A stretch of DNA of 64,000 bases from Sycobia sp. Sy_11 (Eukaryota; Arthropoda; Insecta; Hymenoptera; Epichrysomallidae). The notes beneath the pieces were generated by a model. The model did no database searches and was not told where the DNA came from. It saw only the letters and a list, made by a program, of their open reading frames with translations. Location of the stretch: positions 186,001 through 250,000 of the forward strand of contig JACCIC010000139.1 of NCBI GenBank assembly GCA_018907035.1, given 5' to 3'. A program made the translations under genes and the position numbers. Positions 42,430-57,400 of the stretch are shown here, piece by piece. Position 1 is the stretch's first letter; each line of letters starts with the position of its first letter.

Positions 42430-43406
42430 TGCCCTTGTTCGAGATTTCTCCATTTTTCAAGATGTTAGAAATCGGGCTGATCTATAGAACAAGGCATGCA
42501 CGTATTTTATATAGATATAATATTAAACACTCGTATTTTTAATTTTTAATTTCATCCTTGTGAAAAAAAAAATTTTTATTACGCACTTCTTCTATGGTCG
42601 TAAAATTTGCGTTAATCTTCTGCAAGACACGTCGATAATGACTCAGCGCTTTTTTTTAATCCTATCGAGTTTTTTTTTTTTTTTTTTGAAATTTATTTTA
42701 TCTCGTGTAAAACTCGCCGACGATTCAGCGACGATCTAATTTTTTCTATCGATCTTTTTTTATCATGGTGCACACCTAGAATGGCAATGATAACGACTAA
42801 TTTTTTCTCGCGGAAGTACATGCTTCGCCGTATTGTAGATAAGTTGTCCATGCCGTTTCGCTGGCGTGCGTTATGCAGTAAAAGCGTTATGATGATTACC
42901 GTGCGAGGGATTTTTCACATGTTAAATGTGCGGATACAAATGAGCATGCGTGAATAATTATTCTGTTACGCATGATTGTAAAACTTATCGTGTGAACAAA
43001 TAGAAGAAAATACAATTTTTGAGATTCGCTCTGATCGAGAATTCCTATGTTACATTTTTGAGATTTTCATTCGAAAAAAATTTTGCAACACTTTCAGAAC
43101 ACTATTATTAAGATTAAAAAAGAAAGAACGTTTTTTTTTCTAAATAACGCGGCGTTAAAAAAACTTTTTCCGTTTTCTACGATTAATTGGAATTTGAAAT
43201 CCTCACACGGCTATTCATTCCTATGACAATAAAATGTGTAGGGGATGGCTGAGTTGATAACGAACGTCTTATGTGTATAATTCAGGTACTCTCTTTATTT
43301 TTTTTTTCACATACCACTCTTGGATATTCTACGTATACATAATCGGCACACTTCTTGCCGCGCTGCGGATCGATGAACAAAATGGCTATCTCTCTCACTC
43401 TAATAC

Positions 43407-43449
<43 letters not shown>

Positions 43450-44797
43450 GTGTTTCAAAGTGTGCACGCGTCCGCTCCCTTTCATTCGACACGCGCACAT
43501 ACACTTACGGAAACACCGACGAAGCCTCGCGGGGGCGCGCGTCATATCGAAAAGCGGATGGGTCCCCCGAGCCTTGCCTGAATATTTAAAAATAGTTGAA
43601 AAATCAAGGAGCGCGCTGGCGGCACGCACGCTTTATATGCAAGGCGAAGAAGAGAGAGAGAGAGAGGGAGAGAGAGAGGTAAACAAACATGTATATTTGC
43701 TTCGAGCATGTACAAAGTAACAAAGCGCACCCGCGTAACGTGAAGAAAAACTAAAGTTGAGAGGGGGGAGGGGAAACTGCGTCATAGGAACATTAAATAT
43801 CTTTTTTTGAAAATTTCAATAAAAAGTAAATATAATTTTTTAGAATTTTCGACCAAGAAAAATGCATCGATTTATATTGTTATTTTTTCATTCGGATAAC
43901 ATATAGGTGTTACCTACAATCTAACTCTACTTTGTTATAAAGCTAACAAAGATTTTTATTGGTCTTGCAGTCTTCATAAAATTATATAATTATAATTATA
44001 ATAATCGCCAGACTGTCCTTATTTATATCAATTATAACCTCGTCAAAAGTTATATATACCTAACTTGATCATACCTCACTCAACTTTATAGTGTAAAGCT
44101 TAAATTTATTATATTTTTCTTGTTCTTCCTCATAACATTCTGTATAAAATATTAAAGTATTAATAATAAATAAAATCCGAAGAATGTGACAGAGCAATAC
44201 TCTTCTCTGACCAAATTTAACACTCCTATTACACAAAGTATAATGATGTTCATATATATTTTTTGTTTTAGATATCTGCCCATTTTTATTCCCAATGTTT
44301 AAAGAATTCTTTCACTTTGTGTTGAAATTTCTTGATATGTTTAAATAATTACCTCCTTATTTATCTTTCTACCAGTTCAGCAACGTAAAGAGAACAAATC
44401 CATCCGTCCCCATGTACATATAGATAAATCTGCAAGTATTTTCATATTAAACACGAGAATGTTAACTTATAGATCTGCATTATTTTTCTGAGATCCACGT
44501 TACAGTTCAACCTTGTTCGTGCTTTACGGGTATACACGGCTCCCGGAAATTTATAAAATTTGCACATACCGCGAATACCGCGACTTTATCACATTTTACC
44601 GCGCAATGATTTGCAATGTCCCATTTAAGGTTCTTTCCATTCGCCGCATAGCGCGCTCCGATAGATTCTAATACCCCACCTCCCCCCCTCACCGCAACCT
44701 ACCAACCGCCCGGATGTTCATCAGAGCGAAGGGGATGCAAGAATACGGTGTCGCGATATTCTCGAGCAAGAAGTATATAGGTGTATATTATACGGCC

Positions 44798-44847
<50 letters not shown>

Positions 44848-44880
44848 TCGATAGAGAAATCAAGAGAGAAAGAGTGAGTG

Positions 44881-44920
<40 letters not shown>

Positions 44921-47669
44921 TTACGCTTCTCTCTGCTGGCGCTCTCGCAATACTTCTATAGGTCTCGCGCATAATATACGCTCGCTGAGGAAAATAGACG
45001 CGCAACCTTCCAGGTCCCCCGCCCCCCCCCTCTCCTCATCGTCGAGCCGTGGATTTATATATAAAGCGAGGCCGCGGGGGAGGGAGCGAAAGACGGCGGA
45101 GGCAGGCGGCGTGATGAGGGGGGGGGGGGCGAGGGGATCAGAGCTTTGCATCAGCCTTGATCCTTATGCTCATTAGCATATTATAGTGTGTAACGCAAAT
45201 TATAATTGCCCCGGTTAATGGTTGCCGGCGCGCGGACAGCGATATTTAAACTTTACGAATACGGGGGCGGCGGCGGCGGCGGGGGGGGGTGGGACTGCAT
45301 TTCCGCAGGTTCGGGGCGTTAGATCGTTGCATGTATGTATATATATATATATATATAGCTTATGGTTAATAAATTTATGTATACGTTATGGAGCCGGCGT
45401 GCTTTTAGCTTCTCGACTGTGTCTCGTACAGAGGCCGTGAAGCCAGTACGAGCCTCTATAGGTCAGCCACTGAGTTAGAAACCCACTTTTTAGAAACATC
45501 CTAATTCGACTGAATATCGGCCGATGGATCGTCTGTGTTCTTTTGTTTTTATCGAATTAAAGCCCAAAATACGGATTTTTTTCACGATTTCTCGATTTTC
45601 GGGATTTGATGGCATCGCATAAAACCGGTCGTGCCCTGCGACTTCGAGGTCATTTTTCGAATTGACAAATTTACACACTTTTCTCGGATTGCTCACAGAA
45701 TCGAAGAATTTTTTTTTCCTCGAACTTAATATAATAATAATAATAGTAATAATTAGATGCTAAAAGTAAAACAGGTCTCCACGTTTTCTTGTTGTTATTC
45801 TATGCAGAGCTTTGAAATTACAGTGCTTTTGAGATACTGCAAACGATGTATACAGTAAACGTGTTTTACGGTTACCGACAACTTCAGCGGTACTCGACAG
45901 AAGCCACAACGAGGTAGTCGGTCGAATTTAGGTTGTCGCGTACATGGGCGCGCGCGCGCGCGTGTCTATATACTTGCGTGTGCGTTTAAGTTATTATTAT
46001 TATTTTTTTTTTTTCATTAGATCGAGCAAATTTTTTAGCATTACGTATTGTTTTAATATTGTTAAACAACATTTTTTGTTTCAATTATTTGAAACAGTAT
46101 AAGTGTTTACGATTGATCGCTTATTACGTTTCCGCAAAATTCATAGAATCGCTAGATTTTTGGCAACGGGACTTATTAGAGGTTTTACTAAAAAGCACTA
46201 TTCTACTGTATAAAGCAAAATGAAAACAAAAACAAGTACGCGGAATATTTTCGCAATGTAGATTGAAGATCCAATCTGAAATTCTCCGTATAATTTTAAT
46301 TAAACTGCGTTCGCAGTTGAGGACTCACCTGTAAAAGTACGAGCAGCCACGCACGCTGTTGTGGGAAAAGTGCTCGGCGTTCTTCTCGTTGCCGAAGTCT
46401 TCGAGGGGATCCGACCAGAGGAGATCGCACATGGGACCGAAGGCCGGCGGCTCTTTGAACCTGTCGAGCTGCAACAACAAAAAAAAAAAAGTCGTAAAAG
46501 ATATGGCGTGAATTCCCCGCCCCCCTTGTTTTCGGTCGCTCTTGCTTTTTTACGACGACGGCCTTTATCGTCGCCCAGATCTCTCGCTTCATTTGGCAAA
46601 TGGACCGAATTGAAGGGCCGACTTTTTCCAAAGCCAGGTACTTTCGTCGGTTTAATCATACGCTGTGTACAATCTGTCCGTTTCCATGCCGCACGTTCAA
46701 GCTCCGATAACATTTTTTTTTTTTTTTTTTTTTTTGATTCACGTTTCGGCGAATCTGCGAATGTCCGTGTCGGAACTTTCGTGGAGGTTTTTTTTCCTCC
46801 GAATTTGCAAAAGTCACACCTCGGTAATGCATTTTTAAATTCGAATGAAACTTATTTGAGATTCCAATTTTACGTATAAAAGAAGATTTGAAGAAAGATA
46901 ATACTGCAGAATTTCCGGTTCAAAATGTTAAATCAATACAATTTTCTGCTTAGACGTTTTACGTAGTAATTAAAATAAATTGTATATTATTGTGCTTTTT
47001 TGAAAACGATCCATTACTTTCAAAGCAAAATCACGTGTACGTATCGCTCTATTAAGCCGTATAATAGATAAAACATTGGACTTTTTGTTCCCTGTCGAAA
47101 ATTACAGAAACTCTATTTCCGGCTATCAACTTCTTGAAGCAGAAATACATCCGCAGAACAATGTTGTGCAACCTCGATTATCCCATGAATCGAATTGGAA
47201 AGGTATTTTTCGTACTTATTTAATATTAATCTGAAGACCCTAGTGAATTACGAATTGATCTTCCTGCTGCGCTAAGCAAGAATCTCTATATATCTGCTTA
47301 GATTTTCTTGAGTCGCTAAAACTGAATTAACCTTTTAACAATAAAAGAATCACCGACTTGTAAATCAAAGAAAAACCTGTTCCTTTTTTCATTTCCTTTG
47401 GCTATGGATAACGAAAAATTAGCTTTTTAAATGAACATTTACTTAAATCAAGTAAACACTTTTGGCAAAACCACGAATCGAACATTCAATGCAAAATTTG
47501 AGATATGTTTAATACAAAAATCAGTTTTATATCTCGATTTTCTTTTTCAGCTGTAAGGAATTCCATTTGATTTTCAAAAAAAAAAAAAAGAAATGGAATC
47601 TCTAACGATTATTCAGAATAAACATTTTCGAATACATTATTACATTATTAGAATAAACATTGTTTTCGC

Positions 47670-47718
<49 letters not shown>

Positions 47719-49640
47719 CTCTTTCAATCGCTCACCTTGCGTATGTCTTCTAAATTATGGATTTCCGGCGAGAGGCCGCCGTGCACACAGAGGAACTGCT
47801 CGTTCATGAGAGCTGCGAGCGGCAAACAGTCGAAGGCGTCCATGCACGCGTCGTAAACCCTCTCCGAGTATTTAATTTTACCTGAAAAAGCCAAAGGGAA
47901 CTGTGATGGCCAAGGCGGTTGGAACGAGACGTTCGGCTTTTGTACGCTATTTTTCTGGGATCGGTTATTGTGTTATTTCTCACGGTTTTTTTTTTCAATC
48001 TGAGACCAATTGGCGAACGCGTCAAGAGGCGTCGTAAATGCGCGTCCAAACGGGCCTCAAAAGTATTACAATCCAATAATGCGATCTCACCTCATGCGTG
48101 TGTGTGTGTGTGTGTGTGTGTGGTTCTCAATTTAAGTAATCAACTTCGATCAGTGTAACGCCCCCTCCATTAGTCCAAGAACGCTTACGTTAATCACTTC
48201 TCTTAATCGACAAAGTACAATGGAATAACGTGCTTGCACACACACACACACACACATATATATACGATTTAACCTTTGACACCTTACGCTTAAACGATTT
48301 TTTAACCTTTCACGCCGTACGTAAGCACCGCGTAACAATTGTAATAGCGAGGATTGCGGATTTACATGGAGATATTGTTTAATACTTAAAAAAAAAAAAA
48401 AAAATTACTCGAAGTTCAGAGGAAAGTTTAGTCGAAAATCGGATGTCAGGTAGAAGTTAATCGTATTAGACGAATTTTCTCAGTCGTGAACAGATTAAAA
48501 ATTGTGCGAAAAAAATGTGGGAAGCACGGAGTGAATTGATATTTTAGTTTTAAAATTATACTTGAATTTAATTGTATTTAATTGAAATAAAAATTTGTAG
48601 AAAATTAAAATATAATGCGAACTCTTTTTTTTTATTCAAGCTGACCTCGTGAACAATATACTAAAAATTTGAAAAAGATTTACATATTAAATTCTTTTCG
48701 ACTAAAATTTCCACATTTATTGAGTAAAATGTATTAACGGTAAGAGTATAAGAAAGTCGTATTACTATTGAAACTTGCACAGTGATGCATGTAAATGTTT
48801 CACAAGATACAATTTCTTGGATATTTATTAATCCAATTGCAGGATAATTAATTCTGGAAACAAAAAAACTTTGTTTTCCATGCACATTATAAAAAAAAAA
48901 AAAAAAAGAAACGAAATTACTCTTAAATACAAGGACTTACATTCTTGCTTAAATGTGAAGTATTCCGTGAGATGCCGACACTCGTGGTTACCCCTGAGGA
49001 GAAACAGTGTGTTTGGATGGCACAACTTCAATGCCCACAGGTACAATACGCACTGTAACAGAAAAGAAACGGCCGTGCGTCAATAGCCGGAGCCAATCGG
49101 GCGGGAGAGCCGCGCTCTAACCCCATAAGGCTAAAAAATGCTTCTGCTTTCCTAAACGCGCGACATTAATTTTTATCTCGCGCCGAGCCTCGTCTATCGC
49201 GCGCCATATTTATATGCGGTATTTCATTCCGCGCTCGTTTAAGACCCCATTTTCGTCCTCTCGAAAGCGGCGAGGTAAGAAATTTTGGAGCCGTGCACGA
49301 GACACTCACACTTATTCGGCCAATTTTATCGCAGCATATTCTAGCCTCGTTACGAGATATATCTTTATTTCATCGTGAAATGTGTCATCGATACTCGTGC
49401 GATGGGATCGAAACGATTCTTATTTCTGATTCAGCAGACCAAAATACTGTAAAATATGACTCATAGCCGGTGTCGAAATTTCTTTTTTTTTTAAGAATCA
49501 CCTAATGGAGATTTCACATGAGTTCGAAAACAACAGATTTAAATATCGACAAGTGAAAATTACAAACCGATCCGAATATTATGGCTGCAATGATGTGTAT
49601 TCGCCAGTCATATAAAAATAAATTCACGGTAAATTAGCTC

Positions 49641-49700
<60 letters not shown>

Positions 49701-50021
49701 GTGTGTATATATATAATTAAAAGAACCATTGAAAAACGAAAAAAAAAGAAAAAATATAATGGGTTCTAAGGTAAGACCATTATTTTCAGGCCATCATTTC
49801 AATATCAATGTTTTTTCAAAGTCTAGTAAAAAAAGTCATGAAATAAGCTTCATTATTATGTGCAAGGATGTATGGAATATGAATCATAGACCGAGCATCC
49901 CGGCTTACAAATGCATCAAATAATTCTCTGTCTAAGTACGCTTAAGTACCACTCAACTGTCCCATATGACTTCTACAATCTCTTCTTGTTCTCGTCGACG
50001 CCTAAATAGATTTAGAGCGAC

Positions 50022-50057
<36 letters not shown>

Positions 50058-51404
50058 TACTTCCTCACAAATCAACCTTAATCTTTCAAAAAATTCACAC
50101 GTATCGTGCCGACATGCTCGATCTATGCAGCCAATGTCTACGTTGGGACGAAAACGACCTGCAATTCGGATTCAGTAGATCCGGATTACCATAAAACATG
50201 TGAATGCCACATACACGGGTCCAACTTTTTCTTTTTCCTCTGTCTGTGACCTAATACGAATATCCATTTATATTTGCTTTATTAATATCTATTGTTAATG
50301 TTGAAAATTATTTATTTCAACTTGAAAAATAGTTAGAATCATTGTGACCCCTATAGACACCCCCAAATGTCTAATGCAAGAGAGTCAAACATTTATTTAT
50401 ACATATAGCAGGCAAACTATGTATATGTATAATTGTATATGTAATCCGTATATCGGAAGCGTAACTTTCAGCTGAAGGAGATACCTAACCAGCCATATAA
50501 GTCAAATGAAAAATTAGCTCTCGTCATTCTCAATTTTCAGAATTTTCACACTCAAATTTCCTCATTTCCCCATCGTTTTTTTCTCTTCGGTTAGGTATCT
50601 CCTTGACACGACGCATACGTCGGGCATGCGTGCACAACAGAGGAAGTGCGGGAGGGATGAGCTGTACAGGAAATCGATGAGTTTTGAACCAGGAGTAGGC
50701 GGAGGAGAATACGGAGAAGCCCTCGCGCGCCGCGGTAGAGCTGCTCTTTGCTTGATTAAAAATTCTAAATTAAATTTTCAGAACGAAGCCCTTCTTCCCC
50801 CCCCCCTCCCTCCGCCACTTCCCCGTTTTCATTAAAACGTTTTGCGCGCGTGCCGCGAGGTCGGCAGCTTTTGTTTTGCTGTGTTTCGTTTTGTTTCTGC
50901 TTCTTGTTCTTTATATCTTGTTCTTTCTTTCATTCTTTTTTTTTTTTTTTTTTTGGTTTCAGTTTGATCGTTGCCCCATCTAAATACTGACCTCGATACT
51001 GAAGTAGCCTCGATCGACGTAATCCCCGAGGAAAAGGTATTTCGTGGACGAGGGTGGCCCGCCTACCTCGAATAATTTCATTAAGTCGTAAAACTGTCCG
51101 TGTATGTCGCCGCAAACTGTGAACAGAGAAGAGGAAAAAAAATGGAGAATTATTACATAAGTAGATAAATGTATACGAGCGCCAGCTGTTAAATTAAAGT
51201 TAGTTAAAGTCAATCTGTTTTCTATATATATATATATATAATGCTTGGGTCATGTAGCGCTAAAACGCAATCCATTGCACGGCTTTTTTTCGATTTATTC
51301 TAGAGCGCAGCCAAGTAGGCTCTTGTTCAAGTATCCCGGCAATATTACAAAGTAAAATCGAATGGAATTTATTGCTTTTTACCCCGTTACACTTGAACAA
51401 CCTT

Positions 51405-51442
<38 letters not shown>

Positions 51443-54400
51443 GTTTCAAACTTCGTGTATTAAGCGCTATTTATTACATTCCACTATGGATATCTGCGCG
51501 TCAGTGAGAATTCGTCTGACAGGATTCAAAAGAACAAAAAAAAACAAAAAAAAAAAAGAATTAAAAGAAAATTAAATCCATCTCACGATACAAAATTGAA
51601 TATCCGTATGAATTTTTATAACAGACAGATGCAATTAAATTGTTTTTATAGCTTTATATACAAATAACAGCATTGAGAATTATTTTTTAACAACTCTATG
51701 GAATTGATTATATTGGCAGAATTGCTTTTTGTTTTCAGTAACGCGGTCCAGCAAGGACGCGTTATTCGGAAACTTTGGTGCGTCGTATCGCAATTTGGTA
51801 TTAGAATTGTTGCGTCGCTATCAAACTTTTGGGATTTTCGAAATTATGAATACAACAAAACCTGCTTTTTTCAGCTTATACTGCATTGTTCAATATTATT
51901 TTTATAAAAGAAAGTTACGATAGCATCCTACAATGTAAGATTTATTCTTTGAAATATTGTTCGATTTGGTCAATTACATTTTCCTTTTTACGCAGTCGTA
52001 TCGTAACTCGACCATTTTTCTGATTGTGGGTTTTCGTCACTAAGAATCTATTGACACAATGTGAGAGTTTACAGAAATACTTTAGTTTTGGAGTAGAAGT
52101 CGAGAAAAATGTTGAAAAATTATTAAAAAAATGCCTTATATTTCAGTTTATTCAAATTTTAACGCCAGATTTGAACAATTTTTTTTTTGGCAAACCATCA
52201 TAATGTCTTTAGCATTATACGTTTCAGAATTTTATGATTTTTTAATGGGAAAATATAATCCAACCTACATATCTGTAGCACACGAATCGAAAACACCAAA
52301 ATCCATGAAAATTTAAAAATGGGATATCTCCGCTAAAAAATAATATATTTTCGTAAACTCACACAGGAATTCGAAGTAGTAAAATTTGTAAATTAAAGGC
52401 GATAAACAAAAACCGTGGTTGCTTATATTGTTTCAGTTTCAGGTTCGAATATCTGCGAAACCCGTTGTGATGAAGCAATTCTGAAACCAGACGCTTCACT
52501 GTACCACAAACCAATGGAAAAGTATAGCAAAGTTTGCGCAACTGAAAATCAGCGAATGACTTCTTGACGGCAGGTATACGATTAAATAGTTTGATTGTTC
52601 GCAAACATAATAAAAAAGATTAACAAACATGAGTTAAGATGATAAATCAAATACAAACAATCGAATTCTCTTTTAGCGTAGATTGAGGACAGGATAACTG
52701 ACGTTTAAGAAAATAGATAATAAGATAACTGACGTTTGATCGTTTGATAAAAGATAATAAGATAATTGACGTTTAAGAAAAAATAAAAATAATGTAAAGT
52801 AGAGTGGTGTTGTTTTGTATCCTCTCCTCATAGGTAAGATGAAAGCTTGCCCTTCCCATACCAAGCATATCAGTAATATCCAACACTTATTACGTTAAAA
52901 TCCAGTGAAAACACGTCGCGTATAATTTATTTCTATCTTTTTCAATTTATCTTAATGTTTCTCGTAATTGACTAATTATATATAGTAATTGTTCCGACTA
53001 TAAATACTATACGGGTACCAACTGCAATAAAATAAATCAAACGAATGCTTCATCTACTTTTAACATTATAGATCGATTCATTAGTAATAGAAACTGTTTC
53101 AAATGATTGCTTTTCAAAGTTTTAGTAATTATAACTTTCTAGATAAAATAATTTCGCTCTGAAACTGTATTATTAACAACAAATACAAATAGCAGTATTC
53201 CCATTGATTTCAAAATATAATCGAATGTGCCACCTGATCGGGTTCAGTAATCATCTTGTTAATACATGTAACAGGTCTACGTTCACGTTTAACAATTTAA
53301 TATGATTAACATTAAATCATTTTTAATTTTGTATTAAACTTTCATACGTGGATTTACTTTAAAGTTGTGTTCAATTATATTAAACGTGTAAGTGCACGAA
53401 ATCTTTTTATAAATCAGTATTTTATTTATCGTATTTAAAAGCATGTGTCAAATATGATTTTCTAATACAAATGGTAAACGCCATCGAGAATTTTTTTTTT
53501 ACAAATATAAAGTTAATTATGGAAACTTTCTCAGAGAATTAATTACTAGCAAAGTAGTGAAGTTGAAATTATATTGTAAATAGCCGAATATTATAGTTAT
53601 AATCTAGGAAATAAATATAAATATAAAAATCTAAATATAATATAAAAAATTTACTTGATATAAATGAACGTCAAATAAGGATCATAAATATCCCAAATAT
53701 AATTTTCTAATTTTGCATATAAGAGTATAAAATTTGTATGAAAGTTCGATTTGTGTGTAACAGTTACGATTGCTTTGCTTTTTCGCATATTCGTAACAAA
53801 GTACTTATGATCTTTCTCATCATTCACGTTCTGGTAATTATACATACATATATAAATATATATATTTGCCTAAATTACAGAGTTTAATCGACAAGAACCG
53901 AGAATTCGACTGGTTTTTTTTTCCTCCCACCCACCTGTCCTTTATCGATTATTTTTAATGAATTCCGTTTGCTTAATCCTTCTGCGCGCACTGGTATACG
54001 TTGCGTCAAAACAATGTGGGCATCCGCGCGGGCAATCGAAACGAGCCGCTAAACCGTGCCGATTATTGCGATACATTGGGCTGTATACCGAATTGACAAT
54101 TTTGCGAGAGCACAGCTAAATCCGAACTTTGTTCCTTCAATCGTGCGCCTTCCGCCAGAAATTGAAATTAACCCGCGGCGGCGAAGCTGCGTACGCGTGC
54201 GATACACGTATACGGCAATACGTGCACGATGCGGTTCAGTTTGATTTTTTTTTCTGTTTTTTTTTTTTTTTTTTGTCTCAAAAATTTCATTTAGCCGACC
54301 GATTCTTTTATGAAACTCAATAGCAATTTTTTGTAACGAACATGGACATTTTTAACGGAACGGCTCGATAGGAAAGAAATAATTTAATGCGGGTATTAAA

Positions 54401-57400
54401 TTCGTGTAAGATTTCGCGTTCCTCTTTATTAAATATTTCATTATGAAATTTTAGCAGTGCAAAGAACAGAAAAAGCTGGCTTTAACTTTTTCAATAAAGC
54501 GTATTTCATGAAAGTTAAACGGCTTTAAATTGCATAAATTTCTCAAATATCCTATTGATCGTAAAATCAGTGAATTTTACGTTATTACGATACGCGAATT
54601 ACGATACGAACGAATTTCCAGTCAATAATAATTCTTCAATATTCATATTATTATATTATGTCAATAATATTTATTATCGTGTATCGATTTTTCAAAATTT
54701 AGAAATGAGAGCGAGTTCATCCTGAATCACCGGAAATTATTTATTTCTAACCTAAACCGTGGCTCATTCGTTATTTCAACACTAAACAATATAATATTAC
54801 TTATAATCGTAATTTACAATCAAAATTTTGCATTTCGTTACGTAGGCCATTTATAAATACTGCAGAATAATTTAACTTCTTTAGAAATTATGTTTTCTTG
54901 ACAATTAAAAAAAACTTCTGCTTTAATATTGTATATGATACCAAAAGCAAAGAGGTGAAATATATCCTATATTATGGTGCAATTCGATTTCATGGCCAGT
55001 ATTTTAACAACTAATCTTGAAATAAAATAAGAGTGGTACTCTTCCTTATTTTCCTAGTTGTAGTAATCTCGTTCACATTTTGTAAAAAAAAAAAAAACAA
55101 AAAAATTATATTTCTCTTTCGAATATTTATAACTTTGTTAAGTTGACATAGCATCTTTTACCTGTTCATATTTGATAATCTAGAAAGCACGGAACGATAT
55201 TTGATCTATGATTATAAGCTCGGCTACAAATATCAATTATCGAGGGGTTTAATGAATTTAGAAGAGCAGCTAAAGTGCCTTCTCGATAGAGAAACATAAA
55301 ATTACTTGGGGATGATGAAATACAACTTTATATTTTCGAGAGTGTCACTTAAATTTTTCAAACTAATAAATATTTACTAACTAAATTTGCACCGGATCGG
55401 GTTGGTCAACTACTAAATCAATATCATTAATTCGCGATTAATGACTATACTCAAAAGCGCTGACCCATTACGCAACATAAAGGACGAATTTTATTCTAAT
55501 TTAGACACCGAAGCATATCTAATTCTAACCAGTTTGAGAAAAGAAATGAAAGAGATCACCTTTCGGACCAATCTAAGGTACGATCCCAACAACTGAATCA
55601 GATGTGGAAACTATTTTCAATACCTAACCATCGGCCCGCGCTTAAAAGTTTCTTTCCTTCATTGATTTTCCCATCAATTACTCACTTTTCATGTGATAAA
55701 ATTGTTCTCGATGTTGTTTGAATAAAAAAGCAGGCCGAAAATGAGAATTGTTTTAAAGGAACGTATTAAAAAAAAAGGTGGTACGCATGAATTGTCTATT
55801 TTTTCATATTGCTTATAATGAAAGAGTCATTTTAGTTTACAATTGATTTGATAAACGAATTTGAAGTTCGTCCCCTATAGCAGCGAATTAAATGATCCGC
55901 TTATGTAACCAATAAATAACTGAAAATCTCAATTCTTAATCATGGGTTTAATACTAATATTATCGATAAATTGGTTATTAGTAAACACTTATTTTATCGA
56001 TCACGCTCCGTTAATAAGTTAAAAAGCTTGTTATATTTAAAGCGATTGCAAATTCATACTATAAATATCCATAATAATATTAATTTATAAACTATATTAG
56101 TAATTAACAAAAAACAAGCGTGCGGTGTAACAGTCGGGTATACAAAATCTCTTGCGTTAGCTGTGACGCAATGCTCGGAACATTCAGAAGAAGAGACGAT
56201 CGTCATGGAAATCGATTGAAGCACCCATGGTGGTCGATATATTCCAAGCTCTTGGACTATTTGCCTATGTTAGCTTTGTAATTGTTTCAAAATATTGATT
56301 ATTTACATTAATATGTTAAGGACATATTGATATAGAAAAACATTGCTTCACTGTAAATTACAGATTTTTCCAATAGTTCAATGTAGTAAAGATCGAAAAA
56401 AAAAATTTGATCATAGCTTTAAGACGAATGAAACAGTTACGGTATCCTTAGATTTTCTTATTATAATATGGCTCTAGCAGATAGTTTTACATTTGTTAAA
56501 TACAGTTTTACATAAGCTAATAAATTTGTCATGATCAATTATATCTATCTACATTTATGAATATAACTTTTGTTTTTCAAACTTAATTTCTGTCTACTTC
56601 TTTTGTTTGTGTATTAGATTTACTTTTGAGAACACGATGGGTTATGCTTGGAATGAATATATTCGACCAACTAGACGCTGCATTACAAGCTTTGTTTAGG
56701 CGAACACGTCAAGTCCGTACAGTGTCGTAAACAACTCACTGGCATAAGTGGCCATTGCATCGATAAGAAATTCTATATTAATACGCCAACTGTAAAATTA
56801 CTACGCAATATCAAACAAAAAAAGTAGGAGGTTAAATACATTAGACCACTGAAGCGAAGATTGACGATATGGAAATATAACCAAGAATCCGACAAATTTT
56901 GTCACTTTCCAATTACTGTAAATTGCAGTGACATTTTAACGAATCGTTCGCATTCTGAAAAGTCTCCCTTCCCCCTCGCCCCAACGTTCAAATTGACAAT
57001 TCCCACTTTATCTGCGCGTCATTCTATGATACATCTATAATTTCTCTGTATAGACATTGGAAATTGCCTGACAGTTGAAACTGTACCTGCTAAATAAAAT
57101 AATTTTGAAACTATCCCGAGTGTTGTTTCCATTTGAGCACATTAAATATTTAAAACACATGCATGTATAAAATACGTCTCATATATATATATATATAAAA
57201 TGTACACACTCACCGGTGACAGGCGCCTCGATGTCAATCATCGTCTTCTCCGAGCGCAGCAGGGCCGCGCCGTCGTTGATGATCCTGAGGGCCGCCGCCT
57301 CGTCTATCCTGCCCTCGTGGATGAAGTGCTGCTTGAGGATGTCCGGGCGCGGCTTGCCCGTCCGCGAGTCGAAGACCTCCTGCACGGTGAGCTTCCGCGA

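Larger units (their letters stand above)
41370..46328 (-). other. Calcineurin A intron (5.0 kb)
   Basis: Contains TA arrays (41473-41501, 42377-42424), a CT array (43410-43445), and a CT/GA inverted pair (44800-44915) in a GC-rich patch at about 44.5-45.3 kb with G runs at 45118-45129 and 45279-45288. No conserved coding sequence. Confidence 0.85.
49053..50991 (-). other. Calcineurin A intron (1.9 kb)
   Basis: Contains a 48-bp TA array (49644-49691), a GA array (50027-50054) and a perfect 16-bp inverted repeat (50475-50490 with 50589-50604). A C-run/poly-pyrimidine patch lies near 50791-50806 and a T-run at 50938-50954 precedes the GDIHG exon on the plus strand. No coding sequence seen. Confidence 0.85.

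Noticed and set aside
55441..55596. 51-codon ATG frame ([20 protein letters not shown]...)
   Set aside because: Reads like a plausible peptide but has no recognised family, no splice or promoter support, and lies in a calcineurin intron. The length is compatible with chance.
56587..56730. 47-codon open stretch ending ...[12 protein letters not shown] with an acceptor-like sequence before it
   Set aside because: No family recognised and no partner exon; treated as chance.
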